12,409 nt of DNA from Legionellaceae bacterium (GCA_023266075.1 JAHFRX010000026.1:1-12409); one strand, 5' to 3'; shown: positions 1 to 8,499, numbered from the stretch's first letter. Translations and numbers: made by a program. The notes: generated by a model from the sequence alone, not told the origin.

Positions 1-1506
1 TATGAAGTCCATCATGGCGTTGAGATTACTGATCCTGCAATTGTTGCCGCTGCAACGCTTTCTCATCGATATATCACTGATAGACAACTCCCAGATAAAG
101 CCATTGACCTGATTGATGAAGCCGGCAGTCAAATTCGTATGGAAATTGATTCAAAACCTGAAAGCTTAGATAAGCTTGAGCGCCGTTTAATTCAATTCAA
201 AATTGAAAACGAAGCGTTAAAGAAAGAAGATGACCCGGCGTCTAAAAAACGTTTAGAAGACTTACAAAAAAATATCAATGAGTTAGAAAAAAACTATGCT
301 GATCTTGAAGAAATATGGAAAAGTGAAAAAGCACTTTTACAAGGTGCCACCAGCATCAAAGAATCTCTTGAAAAAGCAAAACTTGAACTTGAAGCCGCAA
401 GACGCGCGGGCGACTTAGCACGCATGTCAGAATTACAGTATGGTAAAATTCCGGCACTTGAAAAACAACTTCTGGATGCCTCCAACCTCGAAGATCAAGA
501 AACAAAACTCGTACGCAACAAAGTAACGGATGAAGAAATTGCAGAAGTTGTATCGAAATGGACAGGTATTCCCGTTGCAAAAATGCTCGAAGGCGAAAAA
601 GAAAAATTACTTCACATGGAAGATGCACTACATCAACGTGTCATTGGTCAAAATGAAGCCGTAGACGCCGTTGCAAATGCGATCAGGCGCGCACGCGCAG
701 GCTTATCCGACCCACATCGGCCGATTGGCTCATTTCTTTTTTTAGGCCCCACAGGCGTCGGTAAGACGGAGCTTTGTAAAGCACTGGCAACCTTTCTTTT
801 TGATACTGTAGAATCTTTAGTCAGAATCGACATGTCTGAGTTTATGGAAAAACATTCTGTCGCACGCCTCATTGGTGCGCCACCTGGATACGTGGGCTAT
901 GAAGAAGGCGGTTACCTCACAGAAACGATTCGACGACGACCTTATTCTGTAATTCTTCTAGATGAAATCGAAAAAGCGCATACCGATGTTTTTAATATTC
1001 TCTTACAAGTACTAGATGATGGTCGTTTGACCGACGGCCAAGGGCGCACTGTCGATTTTCGTAATACAGTGATTGTCATGACCTCAAACATTGGCTCCAC
1101 ATCTATTCAAGAAATGAGCAATGCTACATACGACGCCATCAAATCGGTTGTCATGGAACAAGTCAGTCATCACTTCAGACCTGAGTTTATTAATCGCATC
1201 GACGATAGTGTTGTCTTTCATGCACTCACACCATCACAAATTACAAACATCGCTACCATACAAATTGACTTACTGAGAAAGCGTCTCTTACAACAACATA
1301 TCACATTAGATATCTTACCCGATGCACTTCAACATCTTGCTGAAGCAGGATTTGATCCTGTCTATGGCGCAAGACCGCTCAAACGCGTGATTCAGCAACA
1401 ACTCGAAAACCCACTGGCACACGCTTTACTCACCGGTCGTTTTCAACCACAAGATAATATTATCGTTCAGGTTCAACAAGGAGAATTGCAATTTACGACT
1501 AAATAG
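1..1506 (+). CDS. clpB: ATP-dependent disaggregase ClpB, C-terminal part (5' end outside window)
   Basis: ClpB is a cytosolic hexameric AAA+ machine that works with DnaK/DnaJ/GrpE to pull proteins out of aggregates after heat stress. The reading frame is open from base 1, so the start lies upstream; 501 residues are visible of about 857 usual ones. The fragment opens in the end of the first AAA+ module (LPDKAIDLIDEA), then shows the charged, heptad-like coiled-coil M domain (about visible residues 45-160) that separates ClpB from ClpA. The second AAA+ module has Walker A GPTGVGKT at visible residues 249-256, Walker B (VILLDEIE), the pore loop GYVGYEEGG and a sensor-2 region GARPLKR near the C-terminus. 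The ending is intact. The next gene starts 43 nt downstream with no clear terminator between, so read-through from this stress gene is possible. Identification is firm from similarity to E. coli ClpB recalled from memory. Confidence 0.97.
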   Translation, partial: YEVHHGVEITDPAIVAAATLSHRYITDRQLPDKAIDLIDEAGSQIRMEIDSKPESLDKLERRLIQFKIENEALKKEDDPASKKRLEDLQKNINELEKNYADLEEIWKSEKALLQGATSIKESLEKAKLELEAARRAGDLARMSELQYGKIPALEKQLLDASNLEDQETKLVRNKVTDEEIAEVVSKWTGIPVAKMLEGEKEKLLHMEDALHQRVIGQNEAVDAVANAIRRARAGLSDPHRPIGSFLFLGPTGVGKTELCKALATFLFDTVESLVRIDMSEFMEKHSVARLIGAPPGYVGYEEGGYLTETIRRRPYSVILLDEIEKAHTDVFNILLQVLDDGRLTDGQGRTVDFRNTVIVMTSNIGSTSIQEMSNATYDAIKSVVMEQVSHHFRPEFINRIDDSVVFHALTPSQITNIATIQIDLLRKRLLQQHITLDILPDALQHLAEAGFDPVYGARPLKRVIQQQLENPLAHALLTGRFQPQDNIIVQVQQGELQFTTK

Positions 1507-1509
1507 CTT

Positions 1510-1540
1510 ATGGTTCTGCCTTTTAAGCGTTAAGAACTAT
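1510..1540 (+). repeat. Imperfect inverted repeat just before the adaptor gene's ribosome binding site
   Basis: ATGGTTCT (1510-1517) pairs with AGAACTAT (1533-1540) over 8 positions with one G-U pair; the loop is 15 nt and itself contains TTAAGCGTTAA. The right arm abuts the GAGG ribosome binding site at 1541-1544. There is no U-tract, so this is not a normal terminator. It could be a leader structure that limits access to the binding site, a regulator site, or chance. Confidence 0.35.
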
Positions 1541-1549
1541 GAGGTCATC

Positions 1550-2797
1550 GTGATAAAAACCCAGAAGCGTGTCGTCATTGCGCTAGCGATTGTTTTTGGT
1601 GGCCTCATCCTTTTTAATTTGGCTAAGAAAATATTTTTCCATTTCTTTTTTGCCAGTTACCAGCCACCCGCGGTCACCATCTCTACCACAACCGTGACGA
1701 CTAAAACGTGGCGTCCAGAAATTCATGCTGTCGGTACATTCAAAGCAGTCAAAGGTGTAGAAGTCAGCTCTCAGGCTGCAGGTAAAATTACGACGATTCA
1801 TTTCGAGTCTGGACAGCATGTTGAAAAAGATCAACCACTCATTGATCTCGATGATAGTGTTGAACAAGCCAACTTAAAGTTCAATCGCGCCGGCTTAGCA
1901 CTTCGAACGGTCAATTATCAGCGTCAAAAAGACTTACAAAGCAAGCACGCCACAGCTGACGTCAATGTCGACGAAGCCGAAGCTAAATTACTTGAAGCAC
2001 GCGCTAATGTCGAAGAAACTGAAGCGTTAATTCGTCAAAAACACATTCAATCCCCTTTTAGTGGTCAACTGGGCTTAAGACAAATTGATTTAGGTGAGTA
2101 TGTCACACCGGGCGAAACGACCATTGTCACACTACAGGCATTAGACCCGCTTTTTGTCGAATTTCACTTGCCGGAGCAATCACTCACTGATGTGATTGTC
2201 GGCCAAACCATTACCGCGGCCTTACCTCAATATCCTGACACGCTATTCAAAGGAACGGTCACGGCAATCAATGCCAAAGCAGACTCAGAAACACACAATA
2301 TCAAAGTTCAAGCGACTTTTCCAAATTGTTCGAGAGAATCGCTCATCAACCCAACACAATCGGCAGATATCACGATAGCGCAACCACCTAACAACCCTTC
2401 TCTTTACATACAATGTGATACAGAACTCAATACGCAAAATCGCATTACTTCTTATGCTTTTATCCCCGGTATGTTTGTATCCATGATCATCACACAACCA
2501 CCAAGAGAACAAACGATGGTTTTACCTTCCACCGCTATCTCTTACAGCTTATATGGAAATTCTGTTTTTATCGTTGAAAAAACAAAAGATAAAAAAGACA
2601 AAGAACTGCTTACCGTCAAACAAGTTTTTGTCTCGACCGGAGAAAGCCAAAACAATGAAACGATCATTCTCGACGGTTTAAAAAAAGGGCAACAAGTCGT
2701 CAACAGCGGTGAACTCAAATTGCAAAATGGCACACAGGTCATCATCAATAATGCAATTCAACTCAAAACAAGCTTGCCTAAGCAACTTGGAGAATAA
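1550..2797 (+). CDS. RND efflux periplasmic adaptor (membrane fusion protein)
   Basis: This protein bridges the inner-membrane RND pump encoded next and an outer-membrane channel. An uncleaved-looking membrane anchor (about residues 8-34, no lipobox cysteine) is followed by the beta-strand/lipoyl half-motif GKITTIHFESGQHVEKDQPL (about 79-98). Next come an alpha-helical hairpin (about 105-165), the second lipoyl half (SPFSGQLGLRQIDLGEYV), a beta-barrel and a membrane-proximal domain. The GTG start is chosen because GAGG lies 5 nt upstream and the membrane anchor follows at once. At 415 residues it is longer than the roughly 360-390 usual for MexH/VexC-like adaptors. The extra length is a segment of about 40 residues (about 260-303) between IKVQATFPN and PGMFV, which normally almost touch; it holds the protein's only cysteines, C260 and C289. 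The stop lies 3 nt before the pump gene. The substrate cannot be read from sequence. Confidence 0.93.
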   Translation: MIKTQKRVVIALAIVFGGLILFNLAKKIFFHFFFASYQPPAVTISTTTVTTKTWRPEIHAVGTFKAVKGVEVSSQAAGKITTIHFESGQHVEKDQPLIDLDDSVEQANLKFNRAGLALRTVNYQRQKDLQSKHATADVNVDEAEAKLLEARANVEETEALIRQKHIQSPFSGQLGLRQIDLGEYVTPGETTIVTLQALDPLFVEFHLPEQSLTDVIVGQTITAALPQYPDTLFKGTVTAINAKADSETHNIKVQATFPNCSRESLINPTQSADITIAQPPNNPSLYIQCDTELNTQNRITSYAFIPGMFVSMIITQPPREQTMVLPSTAISYSLYGNSVFIVEKTKDKKDKELLTVKQVFVSTGESQNNETIILDGLKKGQQVVNSGELKLQNGTQVIINNAIQLKTSLPKQLGE

Positions 2798-2800
2798 TTC

Positions 2801-5800
2801 ATGGCTCAATTTACCGATCTCTATATCAAACGCCCGGTATTAGCCAGTGTCGTGAGCTTACTGATTTTACTCTTTGGATTGAATTCGCTCTTTAAAATGC
2901 CTATTCGCCAATTCCCTCGAATGGATAACACGGTGATTACAGTGACCACTAGTTATCCGGGTGCGAATGCCAACTTAATTGCAGGCTTTATCACCACTCC
3001 CTTAGAAAGTGCTGTTGCAAGTGCCGAAGGCATTGATTACATGACATCAACAAGCACACTGGGTGTCAGTACGATTACTTTAACCATTAAACTTGGATTT
3101 GACCCACAAGTCGCTTTCACCGACGTCATGAGTAAAGTACAGCAAACGCTCAACGTACTCCCGCCAGAATCACAGCAACCTATCATTGTCAAAAGCTCGG
3201 ATACTTCGACAGATTTATTATATATCAGTCTTGATAGTAGCCACATGACGCCGCAACAAATCACGGACTATGCAACACGTGTCGTTAAACCACAACTCGA
3301 AACAGTCGATGGTGTTGCACAAGCTGAAATTTTAGGCGGACAACAATACGCCATGCGTATCTTTATGGATCCGATTAAAATGGCAGCACTTCACGTCACA
3401 CCGGCAGACGTGGCAATAGTACTTGCAAATAATAATTTCTTAACCGCTGCAGGCCAAACAAAAGGTGAGTTTACCGCACTCAGTGTACGTGCAGATACTG
3501 ATCTCAATAGTGCAGAAGAATTTGGTCATTTAATTGTTCGCAGTGAAAAACACGCTATTATTCGCTTGCAAGATGTCGCGCGCGTAGCGCTTGGCTCACA
3601 GAATTATAATACATCAGTTTCTTTTGATGGTAAAAAAGCGGTCTTTCTGGGTATCAAGCCAACCCCGATTGCGAATCCGTTAACAGTAATTAAAAATGTG
3701 CGTAAAGCATTTGACGAGCTGGTGCCACAACTCCCGTCATCCTTAAGAGGTCTGGTCGTTTACGATGCGACAGATTTTATTCGTGCTTCTATCAATGAAG
3801 TAATGCATACCATTATAGAAGCAGCATTGATTGTCATTATTGTCATTTTTTTATTTCTAGGCTCAATACGCTCAGTCCTTATTCCTGTCGTCACTATCCC
3901 ACTCTCGCTGATTGGTGTATGCACGTTCATGATGTTTTTAGGTTATTCCGTTAACTTATTAACGTTATTGGCTTTTGTTTTAGCCATTGGTCTTGTGGTC
4001 GATGACGCGATTGTTGTCGTTGAAAACGTACATCGCCATATTGAAGAAGGTTTGACGCCAATCGATGCTGCATTAAAAGGTGCACGTGAAATTGCAACAC
4101 CTGTGATTTCAATGACCATTACCTTGGCAGCAGTTTACGCCCCCATTGGCTTTATGGAGGGCTTAACCGGTGCTTTATTTAAAGAATTTGCGTTCACACT
4201 TGCTTCTGCTGTCATCATTTCTGGTATTGTAGCACTCACACTTTCTCCCATGATGTGCTCAAAAATTCTCACATCAGAGATAAGTAGCGGCCATTTCACA
4301 CAAAAAGTTGATAAATTTTTCAATCAATTAAAAATACGTTATCAAGCGACACTTCATAGCGTACTCAATACACGCCGATTAGTTCTCATTTTCTCAGCCA
4401 TTGTGCTCTTGATGCTTCCTTTTTTATATATCAATACCGCCACAGAAACTGCACCAGAAGAAGATCAGGGGTTTTTCTATGTTGTCGGTCAAGTTCCTCA
4501 GTCCGCCACACTCAACTATACTGAAACTTACACCAAGCCTTTCGATACCATTTATCAAAGTTTTCCTGAAGCAGATCATTTTTTTACAATTAATGCTGAC
4601 ATGCCTATCTCAGGATTAGTATTAAAGCCATGGGCTGAGCGCAATAGAACACAATTTAAGCTTAAAGCACCCCTACAAACAAAACTAGATGCGATACCAG
4701 GCATCAAAGCTTTTGCCATCATACCACCACCTTTGCCCGGTGGTAGTGGTACGCCCATTCAATTCGTCATTAAAACCACGAATGATTTTCACTCGCTTTT
4801 AGATGTCTCAAATCAACTCTATGAAAAAGCACGTCAAAGTGGTTTATTCATTTACATCGATAATAGCTTGAAATTTAATCGACCCGAAATTGAATTACAT
4901 ATCGACCGCGCTAAAGCTTCTGACTTAGGGCTCGACATGCGAAATATCGGCAGCAGCCTCACCGCAGCGCTTTCGGGTGGATATATTAATTTCTTTAATT
5001 TAAGTGGTCGAAGTTACCAAGTGATTCCACAACTTGCACGACGATATCGACTCACTAAAGATGACCTCGGGCAAATATATGTCCATACACTACAGGGAAC
5101 GATGGTCTCTTTGGCAACTGTTATTACACCTATCGAACATGTCCGTGCAAATGCTATCTCTCACTTTCAACAATTAAATGCTGCCACACTACAAGCGGTG
5201 ATGGTACCAGGGGTCACACTAGGTCAAGGGCTTGAGTATTTACAAAAAACAGCAAACGATCTATTACCCAAAGGATTCACTTATGATTATGGCGGCCAGT
5301 CACGCCAATATATGCAGGAAGGCAGCGCACTCATGGTTGCATTCTTTTTTTCCATTATCATCATTTTCTTAGTATTAGCGGCGCAATATGAAAGTTACCG
5401 CGATCCACTGATTATTTTAATCAGTGTTCCCATGTCCATTTGTGGTGCCTTGATCCCCTTAAATCTTGGTCTTGCAAGTATTAATATTTATACGCAGGTA
5501 GGATTAATCACCTTAATTGGACTGATTAGTAAACATGGTATTTTAATTGTCGATTTTGCAAATCACCTGCAACGTGATAAAAATCTGGATAAACGCGCTG
5601 CCGTCGAAGAAGCCGCAGCGATTCGTCTTCGTCCTATTCTCATGACAACAGCCGCCATGGTCTTTGGTGTTATCCCGCTGCTGATTGCATCAGGGGCAGG
5701 AGCCGTCAGTCGATTTGATATTGGGCTAGTCATTGCGGCAGGCCTGCTCATTGGCACATGCTTTACATTAATCGTCGTGCCAACAATGTATACGTATCTT

Positions 5801-5833
5801 GCATCGGATCACCGTGACAAAAGTGTGATATAA
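2801..5833 (+). CDS. RND-type (HAE-1 family) multidrug efflux pump, inner-membrane subunit
   Basis: This is a proton-driven trimeric exporter that takes substrates from the periplasm and inner membrane and passes them to an outer-membrane channel through the adaptor. The 1010 residues show the family layout: TM1 in residues 11-29, a first porter domain, TM2-6 from about residue 335, a second porter domain and a closing TM7-12 bundle. Proton-relay residues are visible: D401-D402 in GLVVDDAIVVVENVHRHIEE (TM4, equivalent to AcrB D407/D408), K911 in GLISKHGILIVDFA (TM10, AcrB K940) and arginines in RLRPILMTT (942-944). The pump should therefore be active. Start: GGAG at 2789-2792, 8 nt upstream of the ATG; only 3 nt separate it from the adaptor stop, so the two are co-translated. 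No TolC-like gene follows. The substrate range is unknown; an HAE-1 drug pump fits better than a metal pump because the CzcA signature is absent. Confidence 0.95.
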   Translation: MAQFTDLYIKRPVLASVVSLLILLFGLNSLFKMPIRQFPRMDNTVITVTTSYPGANANLIAGFITTPLESAVASAEGIDYMTSTSTLGVSTITLTIKLGFDPQVAFTDVMSKVQQTLNVLPPESQQPIIVKSSDTSTDLLYISLDSSHMTPQQITDYATRVVKPQLETVDGVAQAEILGGQQYAMRIFMDPIKMAALHVTPADVAIVLANNNFLTAAGQTKGEFTALSVRADTDLNSAEEFGHLIVRSEKHAIIRLQDVARVALGSQNYNTSVSFDGKKAVFLGIKPTPIANPLTVIKNVRKAFDELVPQLPSSLRGLVVYDATDFIRASINEVMHTIIEAALIVIIVIFLFLGSIRSVLIPVVTIPLSLIGVCTFMMFLGYSVNLLTLLAFVLAIGLVVDDAIVVVENVHRHIEEGLTPIDAALKGAREIATPVISMTITLAAVYAPIGFMEGLTGALFKEFAFTLASAVIISGIVALTLSPMMCSKILTSEISSGHFTQKVDKFFNQLKIRYQATLHSVLNTRRLVLIFSAIVLLMLPFLYINTATETAPEEDQGFFYVVGQVPQSATLNYTETYTKPFDTIYQSFPEADHFFTINADMPISGLVLKPWAERNRTQFKLKAPLQTKLDAIPGIKAFAIIPPPLPGGSGTPIQFVIKTTNDFHSLLDVSNQLYEKARQSGLFIYIDNSLKFNRPEIELHIDRAKASDLGLDMRNIGSSLTAALSGGYINFFNLSGRSYQVIPQLARRYRLTKDDLGQIYVHTLQGTMVSLATVITPIEHVRANAISHFQQLNAATLQAVMVPGVTLGQGLEYLQKTANDLLPKGFTYDYGGQSRQYMQEGSALMVAFFFSIIIIFLVLAAQYESYRDPLIILISVPMSICGALIPLNLGLASINIYTQVGLITLIGLISKHGILIVDFANHLQRDKNLDKRAAVEEAAAIRLRPILMTTAAMVFGVIPLLIASGAGAVSRFDIGLVIAAGLLIGTCFTLIVVPTMYTYLASDHRDKSVI

Positions 5834-5863
5834 TATTGAACAATTTATAATGGATGTCCTGAC

Positions 5864-6754
5864 ATGATTGCAAAACTAACCTTACTTTGTATCTTTGTTT
5901 TAAGTGTTTGGTGCGTTGGCGTTATGATTTATCAGCTGAAACAACAACCACAAATCACGCTCACTTTAAAGGAGCGTTTACAGCTTATTTCGAGCGGGAT
6001 TCTTGCTTTTATTTCGGACACGATCGGTGTTGGAAGCTTTGCCGTCAATATCGCCTTAGCCAAACTCTTCAATACATTTCGTGATGAGGAACTACCCGCC
6101 ATGAACAATGGCGCACAAGTGATTCCTGGAGCGATAGAGTCTTTTTTATTTATGCAGGTGATACACGTTGACTTTGTTACGCTAGGTACCTTAGTTCTAG
6201 GGACATGCTTAGGTGGTGTGTTGGGCGGGCACGTCGTTACTCGTTTAAGTCAACAAGCCATTCGTTTATCAATGATGTGTTGTTTTATATTAATTATCAG
6301 TTTGCTGATGGGTAACGAACTACACCTCCTCCCGGTAGGCGGCGAACTCACTGCATTACATGGCCATAAACTACTCATCGGCTTTTTAGCCATGATCATT
6401 TGTGGTTCATTGACCACGGTAGGGATTGGTTTATTTGCAATGGTGCAAGGCGTACTCTTTGTCTTAGGTGTTTCACCAGCCGCCGCGTTTCCGATTATGA
6501 CCACCGCAGGCGCTATGCAACAACCCTTAACCACGCTAGTGTTTCTAAAACAAGGTAAAATTCCGTTGAAAAAAACACTCATCTTAAGCCTTTCGGGGAT
6601 ACTGGGTGTTTTCATCGCACTCCCGATTGTCAGTCATTTATCCTCTACGTGGCTACATCGACTACTGATTGGAATTATGCTGTACAATTTTATTACGATC
6701 GGTCGGACTTACTTACGCAATAAAATGGTAAACGCCGAAATTTTAGCAACATAA
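5864..6754 (+). CDS. TauE/SafE-family membrane permease (DUF81)
   Basis: A 296-residue polytopic inner-membrane protein with about eight hydrophobic segments. It is arranged as two similar halves, each opening with a glycine-rich stretch (SDTIGVGSFAVNIA near 51-64 and GSLTTVGIGLFAMVQG near 181-196), as is usual for TauE/SafE proteins. Members of the family have been linked to export of sulfite, sulfoacetate and other small organic anions, but most are uncharacterised and no substrate can be assigned here. The length is normal or slightly long for the family. The gene begins 30 nt after the pump stop, so it is probably read in the same transcript. The ribosome binding site is weak (TGGA, 9 nt before the ATG). 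Two TATAAT hexamers in the gap (5829-5834 and 5846-5851) have no good -35 partner. No convincing terminator follows before the tRNA promoter. Confidence 0.85.
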   Translation: MIAKLTLLCIFVLSVWCVGVMIYQLKQQPQITLTLKERLQLISSGILAFISDTIGVGSFAVNIALAKLFNTFRDEELPAMNNGAQVIPGAIESFLFMQVIHVDFVTLGTLVLGTCLGGVLGGHVVTRLSQQAIRLSMMCCFILIISLLMGNELHLLPVGGELTALHGHKLLIGFLAMIICGSLTTVGIGLFAMVQGVLFVLGVSPAAAFPIMTTAGAMQQPLTTLVFLKQGKIPLKKTLILSLSGILGVFIALPIVSHLSSTWLHRLLIGIMLYNFITIGRTYLRNKMVNAEILAT

Positions 6755-6778
6755 GGGAGATTACGCGTATTTTTTTTA

Positions 6779-6807
6779 TTGCAAACCGACCTGAGTTCAG
6801 ATAGTAT
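6779..6807 (+). promoter_or_regulatory. Sigma-70 promoter of the tRNA-Ser gene
   Basis: TTGCAA (6779-6784) and TAGTAT (6802-6807) are separated by exactly 17 nt. The -10 box ends 7 nt before the mature tRNA 5' end (6815), so transcription would start very close to the tRNA. A GC-rich stretch (CTCCGC) follows the -10 box, as is common for stringently controlled stable-RNA promoters. Confidence 0.7.
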
Positions 6808-6814
6808 TCTCCGC

Positions 6815-6902
6815 GGAGAGATGGCAGAGTGGTCGATTGCGGCGGTCTTGAAAACCGTTGAAGGGTAACCTTCCCAGGGTTCGAATCCCTGTCTCTCCGC
6901 CA
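6815..6902 (+). tRNA. tRNA-Ser(UGA), decoding UCA/UCG family codons
   Basis: An 88-nt class II tRNA with encoded CCA (6900-6902) and discriminator G6899. The acceptor stem GGAGAGA (6815-6821) pairs perfectly with TCTCTCC (6892-6898). The anticodon stem 6842-6846/6854-6858 closes the loop CTTGAAA with anticodon TGA at 6849-6851. A long variable arm (GAAGGGTAACCTTC region) and a GGTTCGAATCC T-loop follow; the long variable arm marks the tRNA as a serine acceptor. The gene has its own promoter and stands alone between a permease gene and a convergent accessory gene. No copy of its 3' end was found elsewhere in the window. Confidence 0.97.
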
Positions 6903-6940
6903 AAATACACATTTTGCTTGATCTAATGTCCAAATTTTGA

Positions 6941-8392
6941 TTAATTCCCTAATAAGAGTTGGCTAAAATCAATAATATGGGTGAAATAGTCGTGGTCCAT
7001 TAGATCGTCGGAGACGCCATTGACGTGAATAAGCACTGGACGAAATGAGAATCCTTTCGGATATTTCATGCTATCTATTTTCTCTTGTACCTCCTCAATG
7101 ACACCTGAACCAATAATAGTTTTTGAAAATTTTATTTCACAAACATATAAGCAATTAGTTTTCGTTTGTATCATATAATCAATTTGACACCCTTTTGCCC
7201 TCGTTGTTTTATGCTGAAAAAACGGATTAGCATTGACTATTTCATTTGAAGAGATTTGTAATGTATCATGCAGTATTTTTCTGTTATTGAGTACTAAATT
7301 TTCAAACTGAAATCCAAGTATTGAATGCCATTGCGGTAGTGATTCTAGCGATTTAAAATCAAAATTACCCCTTTTAATCTTATCCAGATTTTTTTTGATA
7401 TACTTCAAGTAAAATCTCAAGTAATTATCTTTTAATCGATAATTACTTAATTTTAAATCTGATCCCGTTTTAATATTCCACGTATAATCCCTGCTAATAA
7501 AACCAATTTCCTCTAATTCCCAAAGATACTCAGTAATACGCCCATATTGCTGCTTCGCTTCCTTATGACTCAACACTTCCTTTATTTCATGTTGTTCTCT
7601 CATACCCATAGCGAGTATCTGAATAATTTTTTCATAAAACTGGCTGTCTCGCATAAAAAGATCTGAAAATATTTTATCAAATTCCGTTGTAAGCATTCCA
7701 CCATGCGTAAAACACAGTTGTTTTATATTTTCTTCGGCGCTTAATTTAGTATTTACCTCTTCGAGGTATTTTGGTATTCCACCTGTAACAGATAGAACTT
7801 TTAGTTTTTCAAAATTGGAAATATTTCTTGGCCAGAACTTAGCACAGTCAATCAATGGTAACTCATCTAGTGTTAATGTGAATGAAATACGCCCAACAAA
7901 ACCTGTGCTACTTAAAAGATTTTTTTCTATCCATGATGAGGCCGAACTACAAACGACAAAGATTAATTGATCATTTTTCTTGAGCAGATCATCCCAAAAG
8001 ATTTTTATTTTACCGAGGAATGTAGCGGTTTTACTTCCCATCCATGAAACCTCATCGAAAAATAGTAATATTTTTCCAGACTGAACCTTCTCACCTACAG
8101 CCCATAAAGCATCACTCCAATTATCATAACGTGCTTTAGCGGTTTTAAATTCTCTACTGATTTGAATACAAAATTCTTCCAGTTGATCCTCTGGTGTTGT
8201 GTTGGATTCTGGCGCCAATCCCTCAAATTTATAACAGTGATCAAAGGACTTCCCAAACTCATCAATTAAACGGCTTTTACCAATGCGTCTGCGGCCTTTA
8301 ACAACAACAAATGAAGCTGTCCTTTTTTCTGTGAGCCAATATAGCTGCTGAAGTTCTCTCTCTCTACCTATGAATGTCTTTTTTATGCCCAT
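6941..8392 (-). CDS. ATPase_2/DUF234-type AAA ATPase with PD-(D/E)xK-like C-terminus, function unknown
   Basis: A 483-residue protein of the archaeal-type ATPase family common in archaea and scattered in bacteria; its cellular role is not established. Domains in order: the FIGRERELQQL motif near the N-terminus, Walker A GRRRIGKS (33-40) and Walker B ILLFFDE ending at D113-E114. A sensor-like stretch FVVCSSASSW and the family motif TGGIPKYL (about 203-210) come next. A winged-helix-like region (about 250-310) leads to a DUF234-like end with E364, D405 and E419-I-K421, which matches the PD-(D/E)xK nuclease fold pattern. The ATG at 8392 is preferred to one 33 nt upstream because GAGG sits 5 nt before it and nothing like that precedes the other. 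Sample lines inside the gene are only about 22-33% G+C, lower than most neighbours. With its place beside a tRNA this suggests an acquired gene. It converges on the tRNA-Ser, ending 38 nt from it. Confidence 0.88.
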   Translation of the reverse strand: MGIKKTFIGRERELQQLYWLTEKRTASFVVVKGRRRIGKSRLIDEFGKSFDHCYKFEGLAPESNTTPEDQLEEFCIQISREFKTAKARYDNWSDALWAVGEKVQSGKILLFFDEVSWMGSKTATFLGKIKIFWDDLLKKNDQLIFVVCSSASSWIEKNLLSSTGFVGRISFTLTLDELPLIDCAKFWPRNISNFEKLKVLSVTGGIPKYLEEVNTKLSAEENIKQLCFTHGGMLTTEFDKIFSDLFMRDSQFYEKIIQILAMGMREQHEIKEVLSHKEAKQQYGRITEYLWELEEIGFISRDYTWNIKTGSDLKLSNYRLKDNYLRFYLKYIKKNLDKIKRGNFDFKSLESLPQWHSILGFQFENLVLNNRKILHDTLQISSNEIVNANPFFQHKTTRAKGCQIDYMIQTKTNCLYVCEIKFSKTIIGSGVIEEVQEKIDSMKYPKGFSFRPVLIHVNGVSDDLMDHDYFTHIIDFSQLLLGN

Positions 8393-8456
8393 AACCGCCT
8401 CGGAGTTCAAAAAGTGCAATCGCACATTAACGACCCCAGTTTACACCTATAATTTG

Positions 8457-8499
8457 GAGTTGTAAACATGCATATACACTTTTACAACTCTGGCGTAAA
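8457..8499 (-). promoter_or_regulatory. Putative promoter of the ATPase gene overlapped by a perfect 10-bp inverted repeat
   Basis: On the - strand, TTTACG (8499-8494) and TATATG (8476-8471) are 17 nt apart, giving a predicted start near 8464 and a leader of about 70 nt. Overlapping it is a perfect inverted repeat: GAGTTGTAAA (8457-8466) and TTTACAACTC (8481-8490) with a 14-nt spacer. A third related half-site GTTTACA lies at 8439-8445, forming a second palindrome with TGTAAAC (8461-8467). The position across the -10 region and spacer is typical of a repressor operator. The repeat is seen directly; the promoter and its control are inferred. Confidence 0.5.

Noticed and set aside
6755..6780. 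T-run of 8 after the permease gene as an intrinsic terminator
   Set aside because: The only symmetry before the T-run is the self-complementary TACGCGTA (6762-6769), which leaves no loop and cannot form a useful hairpin; the T-run lies just before the tRNA -35 box.
6901..6916. CAAAAT-ACAC-ATTTTG hairpin right after the tRNA as a terminator
   Set aside because: Its 6-bp stem is nearly all A-T and includes the last bases of the tRNA CCA end; it is too weak to claim.
6709..6933. Minus-strand open frame containing RQGFEPWEGYPSTVFKTA
   Set aside because: It is the antisense reading of the tRNA-Ser gene. This GFEPW-type sequence is a well-known false protein produced wherever a serine tRNA is translated backwards.
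8393..8425. Longer ATPase start at the upstream ATG (8425), adding MRLHFLNSEAV
   Set aside because: No ribosome binding site precedes it, whereas GAGG is well placed for the ATG at 8392, where the family's conserved N-terminus begins.
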